Both the position numbers and the translations under genes were made by a program. From Favolaschia claudopus (Eukaryota > Basidiomycota > Agaricomycetes > Agaricales > Mycenaceae), in contig JAWWNJ010000063.1 of the NCBI GenBank assembly GCA_037176885.1, forward strand, positions 434,001 to 498,000: a DNA stretch of 64,000 bases. The letters are read 5' to 3'. The first letter of the stretch is position 1. Each line of letters opens with the position of its first letter. Below the pieces are notes generated by a model, which saw only the letters and a list, made by a program, of their open reading frames with translations, ran no database searches and was not told where the DNA came from. Below, piece by piece: positions 14,167 to 24,342 of this stretch.

Positions 14167-16757
14167 ATGCGCTTGTCCTCGCTGTTTACACTCGCGACGG
14201 CCGTGGCCACCATCCACGCGAACCCCATGGATCGCCGTGCAATGGCTGTCCACGAGAGTGTCTCAGCAGTTCCCTCCGGCTTCGCTCATGCTGGCTCCAT
14301 CTCTCCCAACCAGGAGATCACCCTCCGCATCCAACTCGCCCAGTCGGACATCGCCGGCCTCCAGGCAAAGACCTACGCCGTCTCCGACCCCGCGAATGAG
14401 CTGTACGGGCAGCACCTCACTGTCGAGGAAGTACGTATAGCTTATATTTCATTGTCTTCCCCGCTCAATCCCCCCTCGACAGGTTGCTAAATTCGTGCGA
14501 CCGTCAGCCGTGACTGTTTCTGAGGTCTCTGAATGGCTTTCCGAGCACGGAATCACCGCAAAGACAGTATCTCCCGCTGGTGATCTTCTGGAAATCACAG
14601 TTCCCATCAGCAAGGCCAATGTGCTTCTTGGCGCGCAGTTCAATGCTTTCAAGCATGTCGAGAGCGGGAAGACTAGCATCCGCACGCTCTCGTACTCTGT
14701 GCCTGCCTCTCTTCAGCAACATATCAACTTTGTCCACCCCACCGTGGCGTTTGTGCCGCCTCTTCATGGTGTTCCAGCTATCAAGGCCGTCGAGGTCAAG
14801 CGCTCTGCTCCTACTGCCGATGCTGTGCCTGCATCGTGTGCCAGTGTTGCGAACCCTGTAAGTGTTGTTAGGTTTCTCCGAATATCAAAGCTCACAATTT
14901 TGTACCAGTCGTGCATTCAGCAAATTTACGGCTTGCCGACTGCGAAGGCCACCCACTCGGCTGAGAATACCATCGGCGTTGCTGGGTACATCGAGGTTCG
15001 TGCATTTGTTTGAATCTTACTGCTGTTCGATTAACTTACGATGAATAGCAATACGCAAACTTTGCTGACCTGGCTGTAAGAAATAGAGCTCGAATTATTG
15101 TTTCGCGATTAATTATTTTTACAGCTCTTCCTGAGGAATCTCCGCCCCGATCTTGTTGGTGCCAACTTTTCTGTAGTCTCGATCGACGGCGGGATCAACG
15201 ACCAAACACAATCGTAGGCATACTTTCAACAAGATATTTTACCCAAATCAAGCCAATGAAATCAATTTTTAGAAACGCTGGTATTGAAGCCAACCTTGAC
15301 GTCGAGATGACCGTAGGACTTGCAGGCGGTGTGCCAACCACTTTCATCACAGTTGGTGAAGACTTCCAAGATGATGTCGATGGATTTATTGTGCGTCCGC
15401 TTTTCATTCAACCATTCTATCCAACCTTTTCTGACAAGACATTTCTTAGGATATCGTCAACTCAATCCTGAATACGCCGGTTGAAAGCCGTCCCACTGTT
15501 CTTACCACCAGCTACGGTTTTAATGAACGGGATCTTCCTCGCTCGTTGGCTATGTGAGTTCAATCAATTGCTTCATCAAACATCGCGGTTCTGATTAGAT
15601 GAGTTAGCGGTATTTGCGACGCCTACACCCAACTCGCTAGTGTAGGGATCAGTGTTTTGTTTGCATCTGGCGATGGTTCGGACTTGTCTTATTCCAAGTT
15701 TCAAGTAGAATTGACTTCCTGTAGGTGGTGTTGGTGGTGTGCAATCAGTTCAGTGCACGACTTTCGGTTCGTGAGATTTTCTTCGGGTTGGATTTCTATG
15801 TTGAAATATCCCTTCTAGTCCCCACCGCACCCAGCGGTTGCCCTTTGTCCGTTCACTCATCTTCATTCTCCCTTATCATCTCACTTATCCAACCCTCAAC
15901 AGCATCACCTCAGTCGGCGGCAGCACCGGCGTCCCCCCTCAGACCGCCGCAGCCCTCTCCGGCGGCGGATTCTCCAACTACTTCGGAATTCCAGATTACC
16001 AGGCCGCCGACGTTGCGGCGTACATCAGCTCCATCGGCACCCAGTATGATGGATTGTACAACAAGACTGGACGGGGGATACCCGATGTTGCGTTGCAAGC
16101 GTTGAATGTCGAGATCGCTTGGGGTGAGTTTTTGATTTAAATTTCTGAGACGGGGAAAGATTAAACCTTGATGTTTTCTAGAGGGCAGCGTGCGTATCAA
16201 TCTGCATAGACACAATTTTGGTGAGAGGCTTATGAACGGATATGACTAGTTCTGGCTTGTCGGAGGAACTAGCTGCGCCAGCCCGATCTTCGCAGGTGAG
16301 ACACACCAGAAAATCGAATCATCTTTGCTCTCGGATTGATGTTAATTCGCAGCCATGATCGCGCTCGTCAACGACCGGTATGAACAAATTAAAAGACGCC
16401 GTTCATACAGCTTATTGATCTTGTTGTGTAGCTTGATTGCGGCTGGGAAGCCAGTCTTGGGATTCCTCAATCCCTTCCTCTACAGCCCCGCCGGCAGAGC
16501 TACATTCACCGACGTGACCTCCGGTACGCTGCTCCCTTGGATTGTCCCGTATGAATCGAAGTGACATGCTGATTTTCACGTAGGCAACAACCCCGGATGC
16601 AACACCAAGTACATATATTTCTTTTGTTTCCTCGCCTGAATGATCTACATGCTAAATATTCACTTACAGCGGATTCTCGGCAAGCGCAGGATGGGACCCT
16701 GTCACTGGACTTGGGACACCTAATTTCGATCTTTTGCTTTCTGCTCTTGGGATCTAA
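14167..16757 (+). CDS. Secreted S53 family serine-carboxyl peptidase (sedolisin / tripeptidyl-peptidase type)
   Basis: A gene with about ten short introns. The signal peptide is MRLSSLFTLATAVATIHA. The S53 propeptide follows (ITLRIQLAQSDIAGLQ, YGQHLTVEE, VAKFVRPS, VSEWLSEHGI, LEITVPISKANVLLGAQF, HINFVHPTVAF). The mature domain starts near CIQQIYGLPTAKATHS and carries the catalytic Glu/Asp pair in GIEANLDVEM, the oxyanion Asp in FASGDGGVGG, APSGCPF-ITSVGGSTGV, GRGIPDVALQ, and the serine nucleophile in GTSCASPIFAAMIAL. The C-terminal calcium site region GNNPGCNTNGF-SASAGWDPVTGLG ends at LLLSALGI. All catalytic elements are intact. It probably acts outside the cell at acid pH, releasing peptides for nutrition. 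Exon 1 is 14167-14430 and exon 2 begins at 14483. Confidence 0.92.
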
Positions 16758-17230
16758 GGTTTGATATGGTTTAAATACATGTACAATGTGTACAATTACG
16801 AATTCAATGTCAACAGTGTTTTTCTGCTGTGGGATTCTATCTAAAACAATAAAGCGTCTGTCTAGAGAGACTAATTTCCGACGCCTATGCGAGAATCAGG
16901 GAGTAAAACTTTTACTTGGAAACAAATCCATAGAGCTTCGAAAAATCGAATGCGTTGAAGACGAGTGAAAGAAGATTTCAACCAGTTTGAATGCGAGCTA
17001 ATCCACACTGACAATAGGTTCTTCTCTGTTCTTCTTCAGCGCAACGAAAAATCTGAACAAAATATGTAGGTACTTACCTAATCTGTGGCTATGGCCGGGC
17101 ATTGCCGGGAAGAGCAAAGCGCGGTTGGGGTTAGGGTTGGGTTAGGTTCTTCCCTCAACTTCTCTTCCCTCCCGGCTCCGCTTCCCATACGCGTCATTAC
17201 TTTGCTGCTGGAACTGCTCTTAAAACTGGC
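16758..17230. other. Intergenic with telobox-like run
   Basis: No gene. A TTAGGG-like run (GGTTGGGGTTAGGGTTGG and GTTAGG, 17123-17147) lies 84 bp before the next start codon. Confidence 0.45.
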
Positions 17231-18475
17231 ATGAAACTTGAAAATCTACGCCTCCGCATTCGTTTGGATGACATAGAAACGCTGCTTTTCGAATTACAAA
17301 CCCCTTCGTCTTCGCAAAATCCAGTAAATACTCGACAAGGAACCCGGCTGAAGCAGGAGCGCTGCCGTCGTCTCAGAGAGGAGAAAGCAAGCATAAAGCA
17401 ATCGCTAGACCGTATCATCTATCCCATTCTCACCGTCCCCGTCGAAATCACGTCCGAAATCTTCCTTCAGTGTCTACCAGACTATGCCACCGAACCCAGA
17501 GCGTATTCTGCGCCATTCCTCTTGATCCAGATCTGCAGTGTTTGGAGACAGATAGCGTTGAACGATCCCCGACTCTGGGCGATGTTACACGTTGATTTAG
17601 GCAGCAGACACCATTCCCAGAATTTGATCCAGAATTGGCTCCCCCGTGCAGGCAGCGTGCCGTTTTCCCTCAGTCTGACACTACCACTAGATCATTGCTA
17701 TTTCTTCAGCCCCCGAACGTGCTACTGCCCCTCGTCTGCTCCGTTCGTAGACTACTGGAGTCGCTTGACCTCCTTCAATGGCAGATACTTTACCTCGCAA
17801 GAATGCATCGACCTGCTTTCTCGAACTCCCAACCTCACCATTGGCAAATTCTCTTTTCTCAAAGGGTTTCTTTCGTCCACCGAGACGGCGACTCGCATCA
17901 TTCAACTTGACCATGTCAAAGACCTTTTCTTTCACATGTACAACTCCACGCCGAGTTCACTTCTAGAGTCTCTTAGCGCACTGCCCTGCCTTCAGTCGCT
18001 CAGAATCCATTGCTTCTTTGGCAATGTCGCCGACAAACCCTTTCTCTCGTTCCTCCGGAGATGCTCCTGCATCCACACGTTCAGCCTCAAACTAGAGCAC
18101 ATATCGCAGGAAGCTGCCATCGCCATGCTCAAAGCCATGCCCGCCCTCGAAGTCTTTTCTCTATTCTTTCATTGTTCCCCCGCGATTGTATTCGCCATAC
18201 TCAAACTCCTCGGCGACGAAGAATCAGCCACTTTCCTCCCCCGTGTCCGAAAACTTGCCTTCGGTACCCTTTGGAGATTCACATGGGAGGACAGCTTCAC
18301 TAGAATTCTCTTTGACGCTCTGGATTCGAGATGGGATTTAGCAGCGAAAGCAGGGACCATCGCGCAGTTGGGGAGCTTTGAATTTCGATGCTCTATCACA
18401 AACCCGCAGGATGCGAAGCTGAATGACTGTCTCGAAAAGTTGAAGGCGAAGGGAATCCGGGTTTTTGTTGCTTGA
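17231..18475 (+). CDS. F-box-like protein (paralogue 1 of an inverted pair)
   Basis: A single exon of 414 codons. The N-terminal coiled coil (MKLENLRLRIRLDDIETLLF, then REEKASIKQSLDRII) runs into an F-box-like helix set, YPILTVPVEITSEIFLQCLP, followed by ICSVWRQIALNDPRLWAML. This is the arrangement seen in the many agaricomycete F-box proteins. The rest is a degenerate leucine-rich region (FSFLKGFLSSTET, LPCLQSLRIHCFFG, CIHTFSLKLEHIS, MPALEVFSLFFH) ending KAKGIRVFVA. It would act as an adaptor in an SCF-type ubiquitin ligase; the target is unknown. A close paralogue lies inverted at 39089-40330. Its 3' flank is interrupted 173 bp downstream by the LTR retrotransposon. Confidence 0.82.
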   Translation: MKLENLRLRIRLDDIETLLFELQTPSSSQNPVNTRQGTRLKQERCRRLREEKASIKQSLDRIIYPILTVPVEITSEIFLQCLPDYATEPRAYSAPFLLIQICSVWRQIALNDPRLWAMLHVDLGSRHHSQNLIQNWLPRAGSVPFSLSLTLPLDHCYFFSPRTCYCPSSAPFVDYWSRLTSFNGRYFTSQECIDLLSRTPNLTIGKFSFLKGFLSSTETATRIIQLDHVKDLFFHMYNSTPSSLLESLSALPCLQSLRIHCFFGNVADKPFLSFLRRCSCIHTFSLKLEHISQEAAIAMLKAMPALEVFSLFFHCSPAIVFAILKLLGDEESATFLPRVRKLAFGTLWRFTWEDSFTRILFDALDSRWDLAAKAGTIAQLGSFEFRCSITNPQDAKLNDCLEKLKAKGIRVFVA

Positions 18476-18644
18476 TACACATCATTCGGTATGCGACACA
18501 CTCTTCGTACGAGCCGTTGAACGCTTATTCAACGTTCCAACAGATTCAGGCTTCCTTTCATGTTTTTTGTTTCCGTGAATGAATGCGAGCATAAATTGTC
18601 TTACTGTACTGGGTGAGGGCCGAATTATCCTGTAACTGTACAAT

Positions 18645-18648
18645 ACGA
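18645..18648 (+). repeat. Target-site duplication, left copy (ACGA)
   Basis: ACGA precedes the first LTR base and recurs at 36677-36680 directly after the last LTR base. The inverted paralogue region (about 38900) has a single ACGATGTATCAC, the unoccupied form. Confidence 0.8.
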
Positions 18649-20446
18649 TGTAACGACTGGCCATTTTTGCGCGTTATATCTGGCTATTTTAAGTCAAGTG
18701 CGGCCCTAAACAACCCAACTACCCGCCACGACTATAGTCTTACTCGACTATCAATAGGAAGTCAGTACCTCTGTTGGTGACACTAAGGAGGGTCAAAGTG
18801 AGCTCCGAGCTGTTGACCGTAAAACCCATCACAGGAGAAAGGCATTATATTAATAGCCCACTGCAGTACTATGGATCTGTTCCATAACAGAACCCTCAGA
18901 AGAGTGACGAAGAGTCAAGTACTTGTGTACTACGGACTTAGACAAAGGTCTACGAGGATATAGGAGGCGCCGCGGGGGCTATCAGAGTCAACATCAGTCA
19001 AAAGACAGATGCCGCGGGCTGCCGACTATAAATAGACGGCTGGAACAGCGGAAAGGGATCTCATACAGGAGATGCCGATGCTAGGATCAGAAGGCAGAGT
19101 TATGGCAAGACATGAGGTCTTTGACAGGAGAGTTGATGATGTGATGCTGAAGCCGGACAAGTGCGGCAACTTCATTAGAAATCTATTTCTATATTGGAGT
19201 CAGCGCGGATGACTTGGTGGCTTGATAAATTGGACAACAGACGAGCCTGTGATATTGCGAGTGAATTGGAATGTCCCAAGAATAGTCTTAGGAGTTATTA
19301 GAGGCGTTGATGGCACCACCGGAAGGGTTGCCGCCAGTGACGGATTGACGGGATCACCAATGATGGCGTTCCGCGGGCTTCCGCAATTCAGTGATTCAAC
19401 CGTGAGAGTCATAATTGCTGACTTTCTACCGTTGGATCGACAAGCCAAGAGGCTGCCGAAGGTCCGCCGGGACACCCAAATACCAATATACCATCTCTCT
19501 ACTCAATTGGATCGACATTGCTTACTCTGTACTATTTATGTGATGTATTTCTTGGCATTAGTATAAAAGGACCTGTATTTCTCGTTGAGCTAGAGGACAT
19601 CGCGCTCAGTCTATTGGACAGCGTTGGTGAACTCAGGCAGCAACGTAGAGGCATATATAAAGATATTGTCTACTCGTTTGTCTTAATAGAAATTGTGTTG
19701 AAGTTCAGTTCAAGTGTGAATCTAAGCATTGTTTCGAGAGTGTTCACCCGCGGAGGCTTTGCATTCGAGTAGCTTTGTCGTGGCCCTAGTGTGCAAGGAA
19801 CTGCCTGCCTCTACTGCCCGCGGACTGTCTATTTCGTTGTAAGGATACGTGTGCTCGAGAGTGAACTAGTATCTCCCTGAGTCTGAGGAAGAGTGGAACT
19901 GTCCATCTGCTGAAGCATTGCGTTGGGACTGCTGGCGCATAACCGGAAGAGATCTGATTAGTCCTCGTCTGAAAGGCTTGTGCTATATAAAGGAGTGTCA
20001 AAGGTTCCTGGAATTTGGAGGTTCAGGTCTATAGCGTAACTGGCGCTATAAGAATTGTGCATTCTGCCGCGGAAACTGTCTGTGGCCATTGTTTCAATCT
20101 CGCCCTGATATTCAACTGCGTTGGGTATCTTGTATCCTACCGTTTATAGTTCCTATTATTAAGGAAAGGTCCGCGGACGGAATCACTTCCATCTACGGTG
20201 TGTGAGAGCGTGTTTTGTGCAAGGTTCTTACTTGCAAGTCGACTTATATCCTCGTCACTGTGACATCTGGATTTCGGATCGAACCCCACGAACTCTTCGA
20301 GAGACATTTGAGTGTATCTTGTGGAGATATTTGTGTTGTAGTGTTGTGTGTGTTGGTTGATTGTGTTATATATATTTTTTGGTGGTAGATTCTCTGCTGC
20401 GCTATATTTAGCACTTCAGTTGATATATTCAAGTGTCAGCGTTACA
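18649..20446 (+). repeat. 5' LTR
   Basis: Begins TGTAACGACTGG and ends CAGCGTTACA. It repeats at 34879-36676 with an offset of 16230. A TATATAAA box at 19984-19991 and GTATAAAAGG at 19561-19570 are candidate core promoters. It contains seven CCGCGG sites. The small frames inside are identical in both LTRs only because the LTRs are. Confidence 0.95.
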
Positions 20447-20448
20447 TC

Positions 20449-20466
20449 TGGAGCCCACCGCGAGGG
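20449..20466 (+). other. Primer binding site
   Basis: TGGAGCCCACCGCGAGGG starts two bases after the 5' LTR. Its complement has the form of a tRNA 3' end: CCA, discriminator T, a 7-base acceptor strand GGTGGGC and a 5-base T-stem strand CTCGC. The tRNA identity was not assigned. Confidence 0.75.
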
Positions 20467-20540
20467 GTTCGGTGGTAATTTGTTGATAAACAAAACGCGT
20501 TGCTGTAGTTGGGAGAGTCTAGAGAAGGGACTTTCCTGGG

Positions 20541-22409
20541 TTGTCGAGAATTCCAGCCCAAACAAATCCTCGTACTAGAAAGACGTCGAGGAGAGGCAGA
20601 CACCAGCGTAGCCCGTCTCCATTAAATACAGGAGCAGGTGCCAGGAGTTTGCTAGAGCAAGCCAGGGTTGCACTACAAGAACCCGCTCAAACGTCGACTT
20701 CAAGGAACAGTCTTATACCCGAGTCTGTAAATTGGGGACCCTCGACGTCTGGCAGAAAACCGCGTACGACCAAAAATTCCAGTACAGGACGGTCGTCTAG
20801 TTCGTCACCAGTTAAGAAGAGAAGGAGAGCGCGTTCCGCGGAAGTTATAAATACTTCTGCAGCATTACCCTTTGAGGGACACGCAACCCACTCGGACGGC
20901 GAGCTATCTGATCATTTGAATCAGACCATCGAGGCTATTTCGAACTCCGTAGCCAAGATAAACCCCCCACAAACAAACACTATGGCTACCTACGACGAGA
21001 TTGATAAGAGCAAGATCCCGGATATTTTTGGGAGACATAACCTGAAATTCGATGACGAAACAGGGGATTTGCCCAAGTATTTGGAAGGGATCGAAGATAT
21101 CATCGCGAAGCAAGGAAAGCTTAGTGAGCAGAGTAAGAAGTGGATAGCACACCACTATGCGAACAGTAAAGTGCAGAAAGAATGGCAGGCTTTGCCCACC
21201 TATACGAACGGAACGTATGAGGAATGGAAGGCGGAATTGATGGATGCTTATCCTGAAGTTCGTGCAGTAGAGAAAGGTTCCCGCGCGGGCTGGGCATCTT
21301 TCTTGAAACAGTATACAGACCGTCCGGTGAGAATAGACGAGGAAGTTGAATTTGCCAACTATTGTCGAAAGTTCCGCGGACGAGTTGCAGTGATGAACAA
21401 GGACCGAGAGATGCTCTCAAGGCGCGAGTTGGCGCAAGACTTTTTGAAAGGTATTCACCCTACCTTCAGGGAGACTCTTCGCAATATTGTGCTAGCCAGA
21501 AGTCCGACGGAACTTACTTCGTATCAGCGAGCAAAATCTGAATATGAAGCGCTGCCTGCGAACAAAGGAAAGGCCTATAAACCGGCCTACACTCATCCTG
21601 ATGACCTGTACGAATGGGCAGACTTTGAGGAAATATTGAAGTCGTTGATCAAAAGTAATGACTCTATTTTCTTCACAACTCCCTCGGATACAAAGAGGAA
21701 GGCTGTTCTATTTTCGGGTAGTTCAGAGGGTGGAGATGAAGCTGCCAAGTTGAAGGCTAGATTGGAGAAGCTTGAGGCTGATTCCAAAGCCAGAGAGGAG
21801 AAAATTCTCCAGTCGAATAAGGAGATTGAGGACAAAATGGAAAAGACCCTTGCCAATCATCTGGACAAGTTTACGACGGACCAAAAACAGGTCATGTCCA
21901 AGATGCATGAAGCCTTGACAAAGGGGACCTCCAATTATCCTAGTCGTCCTGTGGAAAGAAGAGAATACGGGCCAGAAAGGTCATCGTATACACCGGATAG
22001 GCCGCCTCTTAGAGAAGGCAAGCCTACGGGCTGTTACTATTGTTGGGATCCTTCGCATTATGTTGCGGACTGCAAGCACAGAAGGGATGATATTACTGGG
22101 GGCCTGCTAATCCTGAAAGATGGGCGTATGTTCTTCTATGATGGAAAGGCGCTGCCGCGGGAACCCAAGAATAAGAGCTACATGACCAAAGTGCGGGATT
22201 ACTATAACAATCGTACTCAGGTGTATTATAACCAAGAGGCGTTTGAGTATTATTACGCTAGTGACCCTACTGCACCGTCCGCGGAGTCGTTTGCGAGTGA
22301 ATCCAGGGAAGAGTCAGACTCTCCTGCCACCGCGGATAGACTGGACAGAATCGAGGAGTCTGTTGCAAAGATAGCGCAGTTTATGGCGGCTCAGAAGGAT
22401 TTTCAGTGA
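20541..22409 (+). CDS. gag: Gag-like protein of the LTR element
   Basis: The frame is open from 20523 to the TGA at 22407-22409, but the first ATG in it is at 20982 (MATYDEIDKSKIPDIFGRHN). Translation may start there, at a non-AUG codon, or through a spliced leader. The upstream part is Ser/Arg/Lys-rich (SPVKKRRRARS). The capsid-like core includes WIAHHYANSKVQKEW, YEEWKAELMDAYPEV and RELAQDFLKGIHPTF. A coiled-coil stretch (AAKLKARLEKLEADSKAREE) leads to a CCHC zinc knuckle, CYYCWDPSHYVADC (CX2CX4HX4C), that would bind the genomic RNA. The protein would form the virus-like particle. It is followed, 5 bases after the stop, by the ATG of the next frame. Confidence 0.88.
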   Translation: MSRIPAQTNPRTRKTSRRGRHQRSPSPLNTGAGARSLLEQARVALQEPAQTSTSRNSLIPESVNWGPSTSGRKPRTTKNSSTGRSSSSSPVKKRRRARSAEVINTSAALPFEGHATHSDGELSDHLNQTIEAISNSVAKINPPQTNTMATYDEIDKSKIPDIFGRHNLKFDDETGDLPKYLEGIEDIIAKQGKLSEQSKKWIAHHYANSKVQKEWQALPTYTNGTYEEWKAELMDAYPEVRAVEKGSRAGWASFLKQYTDRPVRIDEEVEFANYCRKFRGRVAVMNKDREMLSRRELAQDFLKGIHPTFRETLRNIVLARSPTELTSYQRAKSEYEALPANKGKAYKPAYTHPDDLYEWADFEEILKSLIKSNDSIFFTTPSDTKRKAVLFSGSSEGGDEAAKLKARLEKLEADSKAREEKILQSNKEIEDKMEKTLANHLDKFTTDQKQVMSKMHEALTKGTSNYPSRPVERREYGPERSSYTPDRPPLREGKPTGCYYCWDPSHYVADCKHRRDDITGGLLILKDGRMFFYDGKALPREPKNKSYMTKVRDYYNNRTQVYYNQEAFEYYYASDPTAPSAESFASESREESDSPATADRLDRIEESVAKIAQFMAAQKDFQ

Positions 22410-22414
22410 TTCCG

Positions 22415-23791
22415 ATGAGGGAGACTCGCTCGCGGAAAGCTCCTGAGGATCCGAAAGCCAAAGACCGCGTTCCAGAAAAACAGAAAAACCAACAAAAAGA
22501 TACAGTAGCCGAGAAAGATAATGGGAAAGAGCCCATTAAGCCTGCAAGAGAGCATAGAGTTGAAGTGTTGATACCAAAGCGTGTTCCTCAACCTGCGAGG
22601 AAAGTCACCGTTGAAGAAGTCAGTGATTCTGAGGACGAGTCGGTTGAGGTCAGAAGGAAGAAAAGAGGAGAAGAACTTCCGTTCAAGGATGTGAAACCTC
22701 TGTCCGACCCTCCCGTACGACCCGCGTTCCCGCGAAAACCAGCAGAGGAGCAACATGGCCAAGGGTCATCAGGTTCACGAAGAACAAGAGTGCCTAAAGA
22801 TACTCAGCGGCGAGACAAAGCTACCGCGGAGATCGCAGACGCTATTCGGGAAACTGTGATACCAGTCAAAATAGGCACATTGCTGGATAGTAACGAGATG
22901 CTCCGGAAAACTCTTGAGATTGGGGGTCCGCGGAAGAACAAAGCCAAATTCATGAAGACTACTTCTGGTGATATTGTTCCGAGCAAGGTGCACAATTTTG
23001 TCGTTCAACGGGTGCCTGAGGATGAAGACTCAGACTCTGAGAGCCCCGCGGATGCCGAGAGTGAAGCAGAGGATAACGTTCGAGTTGAGACAACCACTTG
23101 TGAAGTTGTAGATGATGATGGAAAGACTGTGTCGGTGTTGATGTTTGACACGTTCCCTGAATTGGTTACCTCCAATGATCATGATTTACCGGAGGGAAGC
23201 GTTATTTGTGGGGACCCTGTCCTCCAATACTATGAGTCTCTACCAGAGGGAGAAAAAGCGAAAGCTGTTAAAGTCCCGGCCGCGGGCTCCTCTGCGAAGC
23301 TCAGATGCATTCATCCGTCAGTGAATGGCAAGTATGTGGAAGCCATTACGGATAGCGGCTCGCAGATTGTATCAATGAATGCTCAGTTGGCCAAGGAAAT
23401 TGGTTTAACTTGGAATACAAATATAGTCTGTGAGATGGTTGCTGCGAATAGCCAGATTCAGTCCACTTTGGGCTTGGCTATAAATGTGCCGTTTAATTTT
23501 GAAGGGATAGTGATGCACCTTCAAGTTCATATTATTGATGAGGTGCCTTATGAAGTTCTCTTGGGACGCCCCTTCGAAATTTTGTCAGAAGCTGTGTTTG
23601 CGAGCAAGAGAACCGGCGAAGTCGAGATCACAATTACGGATCCGCGCTCAGGGAACAAAAATACCTTTGCAACCTCTCAGAGGGGGGTCAAGATAGATCG
23701 AGACACAGGAAAGCCAGTCCAGACAGCTCCCGCGGAGACCAAACCGGATTTTTGCAAGTCTTCGAGGAACTCAAAGATGGGGGAGAAGTAA
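22415..23791 (+). CDS. Retropepsin-containing protein of the LTR element (ORF2)
   Basis: About 458 codons in the -1 frame relative to gag; the ATG at 22415 lies 5 bases after the gag TGA. The N-terminal half is charged and disordered (KDRVPEKQKNQQKD, VEEVSDSEDESVEV). The C-terminal part is an aspartic protease domain: YVEAITDSGSQIVSMNAQLA with DSG in place of the commoner DTG, then VHIIDEVPYEVLLGRPFEIL with the conserved I(L)LGRP flap-end segment. It would process the Gag and Pol products. It ends with TAA 23789-23791, whose last A is the first base of the next ATG (TAATG). No canonical -1 slippery heptamer was found in the 69-base overlap with gag, so termination-reinitiation is the simpler reading. 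Confidence 0.85.
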   Translation: MRETRSRKAPEDPKAKDRVPEKQKNQQKDTVAEKDNGKEPIKPAREHRVEVLIPKRVPQPARKVTVEEVSDSEDESVEVRRKKRGEELPFKDVKPLSDPPVRPAFPRKPAEEQHGQGSSGSRRTRVPKDTQRRDKATAEIADAIRETVIPVKIGTLLDSNEMLRKTLEIGGPRKNKAKFMKTTSGDIVPSKVHNFVVQRVPEDEDSDSESPADAESEAEDNVRVETTTCEVVDDDGKTVSVLMFDTFPELVTSNDHDLPEGSVICGDPVLQYYESLPEGEKAKAVKVPAAGSSAKLRCIHPSVNGKYVEAITDSGSQIVSMNAQLAKEIGLTWNTNIVCEMVAANSQIQSTLGLAINVPFNFEGIVMHLQVHIIDEVPYEVLLGRPFEILSEAVFASKRTGEVEITITDPRSGNKNTFATSQRGVKIDRDTGKPVQTAPAETKPDFCKSSRNSKMGEK

Positions 23792-24327
23792 TGGCCGCGT
23801 TTGAGTACAACGACCATGGGGAGTTGGTGTGCACAGGATATGGTTTACCGAAAGACGGGGATGTTGTTACGCAGGATGACAGGACGATGGCATATTTATT
23901 GGCGTCTAGGGACGCATTTGCAGGAGATAAGAATGCTAGTGTATTGTTGAATCAATACGCGGGGCAGGTAGAGAAAGATAAAGGCACAGATGTCTTCTTG
24001 TTCACGGAATCTGGAAGCCCGGGAAGCCCGAGAAAATCGAACCGTGGAAAGCATGCACCTAATCCGGGTGATAGCTCGGCTAAGTCTGCGTTTGCCTACA
24101 TGGAGCGAGATTCCCGCGTGAATGATGATAAAGATAGTTCCGCGGAGGCGGCGGACCGTGCGCCGAAAGTGAACCGTAGAAAGCGAAAATACAAGAAGAA
24201 GAAGAAGAAGAAGAAGTCTAAGAAGACTTCGAAGGCAGAGGGAGCTAAGACAGTCCCTGCTGCGAAGGGGAAGCTGAATTTTGAAGTACCGGTGCCGGAA
24301 GTACCAAGAGAGCAATTTAATTTTTGA
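23791..24327 (+). CDS. Basic linker protein of the LTR element (ORF3), in frame with pol
   Basis: 178 residues, starting at the ATG that overlaps the ORF2 stop. The N-terminus is MAAFEYNDHGELVCTGYGLP. The middle is Ser/Lys-rich, and the C-terminus has a lysine run (NRRKRKYKKKKKKKKSKKTS) followed by FEVPVPEVPREQFNF. It has no domain I recognise; RNA or chromatin binding is plausible from the charge. The stop TGA (24325-24327) is the only codon separating it from the polymerase frame, which continues NLGISMGKQ in the same phase. The two frames may thus be joined by read-through. Confidence 0.75.
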   Translation: MAAFEYNDHGELVCTGYGLPKDGDVVTQDDRTMAYLLASRDAFAGDKNASVLLNQYAGQVEKDKGTDVFLFTESGSPGSPRKSNRGKHAPNPGDSSAKSAFAYMERDSRVNDDKDSSAEAADRAPKVNRRKRKYKKKKKKKKSKKTSKAEGAKTVPAAKGKLNFEVPVPEVPREQFNF

Positions 24328-24342
24328 AATTTGGGCATCTCT

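Larger units (their letters stand above)
17231..18648 (+). repeat. Left arm of an inverted duplication (F-box gene plus 3' flank)
   Basis: The coding region and 3' flank match, in reverse complement, 38805-40330. In the flank the shared stretch includes GTTTCCGTGAATGAATGCGA and TACTGTACTGGGTGAGGGC. The similarity continues at 36677-36775 on the far side of the retrotransposon, so the arm was cut by that insertion. Confidence 0.75.

Noticed and set aside
19222..19566. Small ORFs found identically in both LTRs
   Set aside because: Identity reflects LTR identity, not protein conservation; no motif and other frames are equally open.
22340..22409. -1 ribosomal frameshift between gag and ORF2
   Set aside because: The overlap exists, but I found no canonical slippery heptamer in the gag frame; a nearby ATG makes reinitiation simpler. 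Not excluded experimentally.
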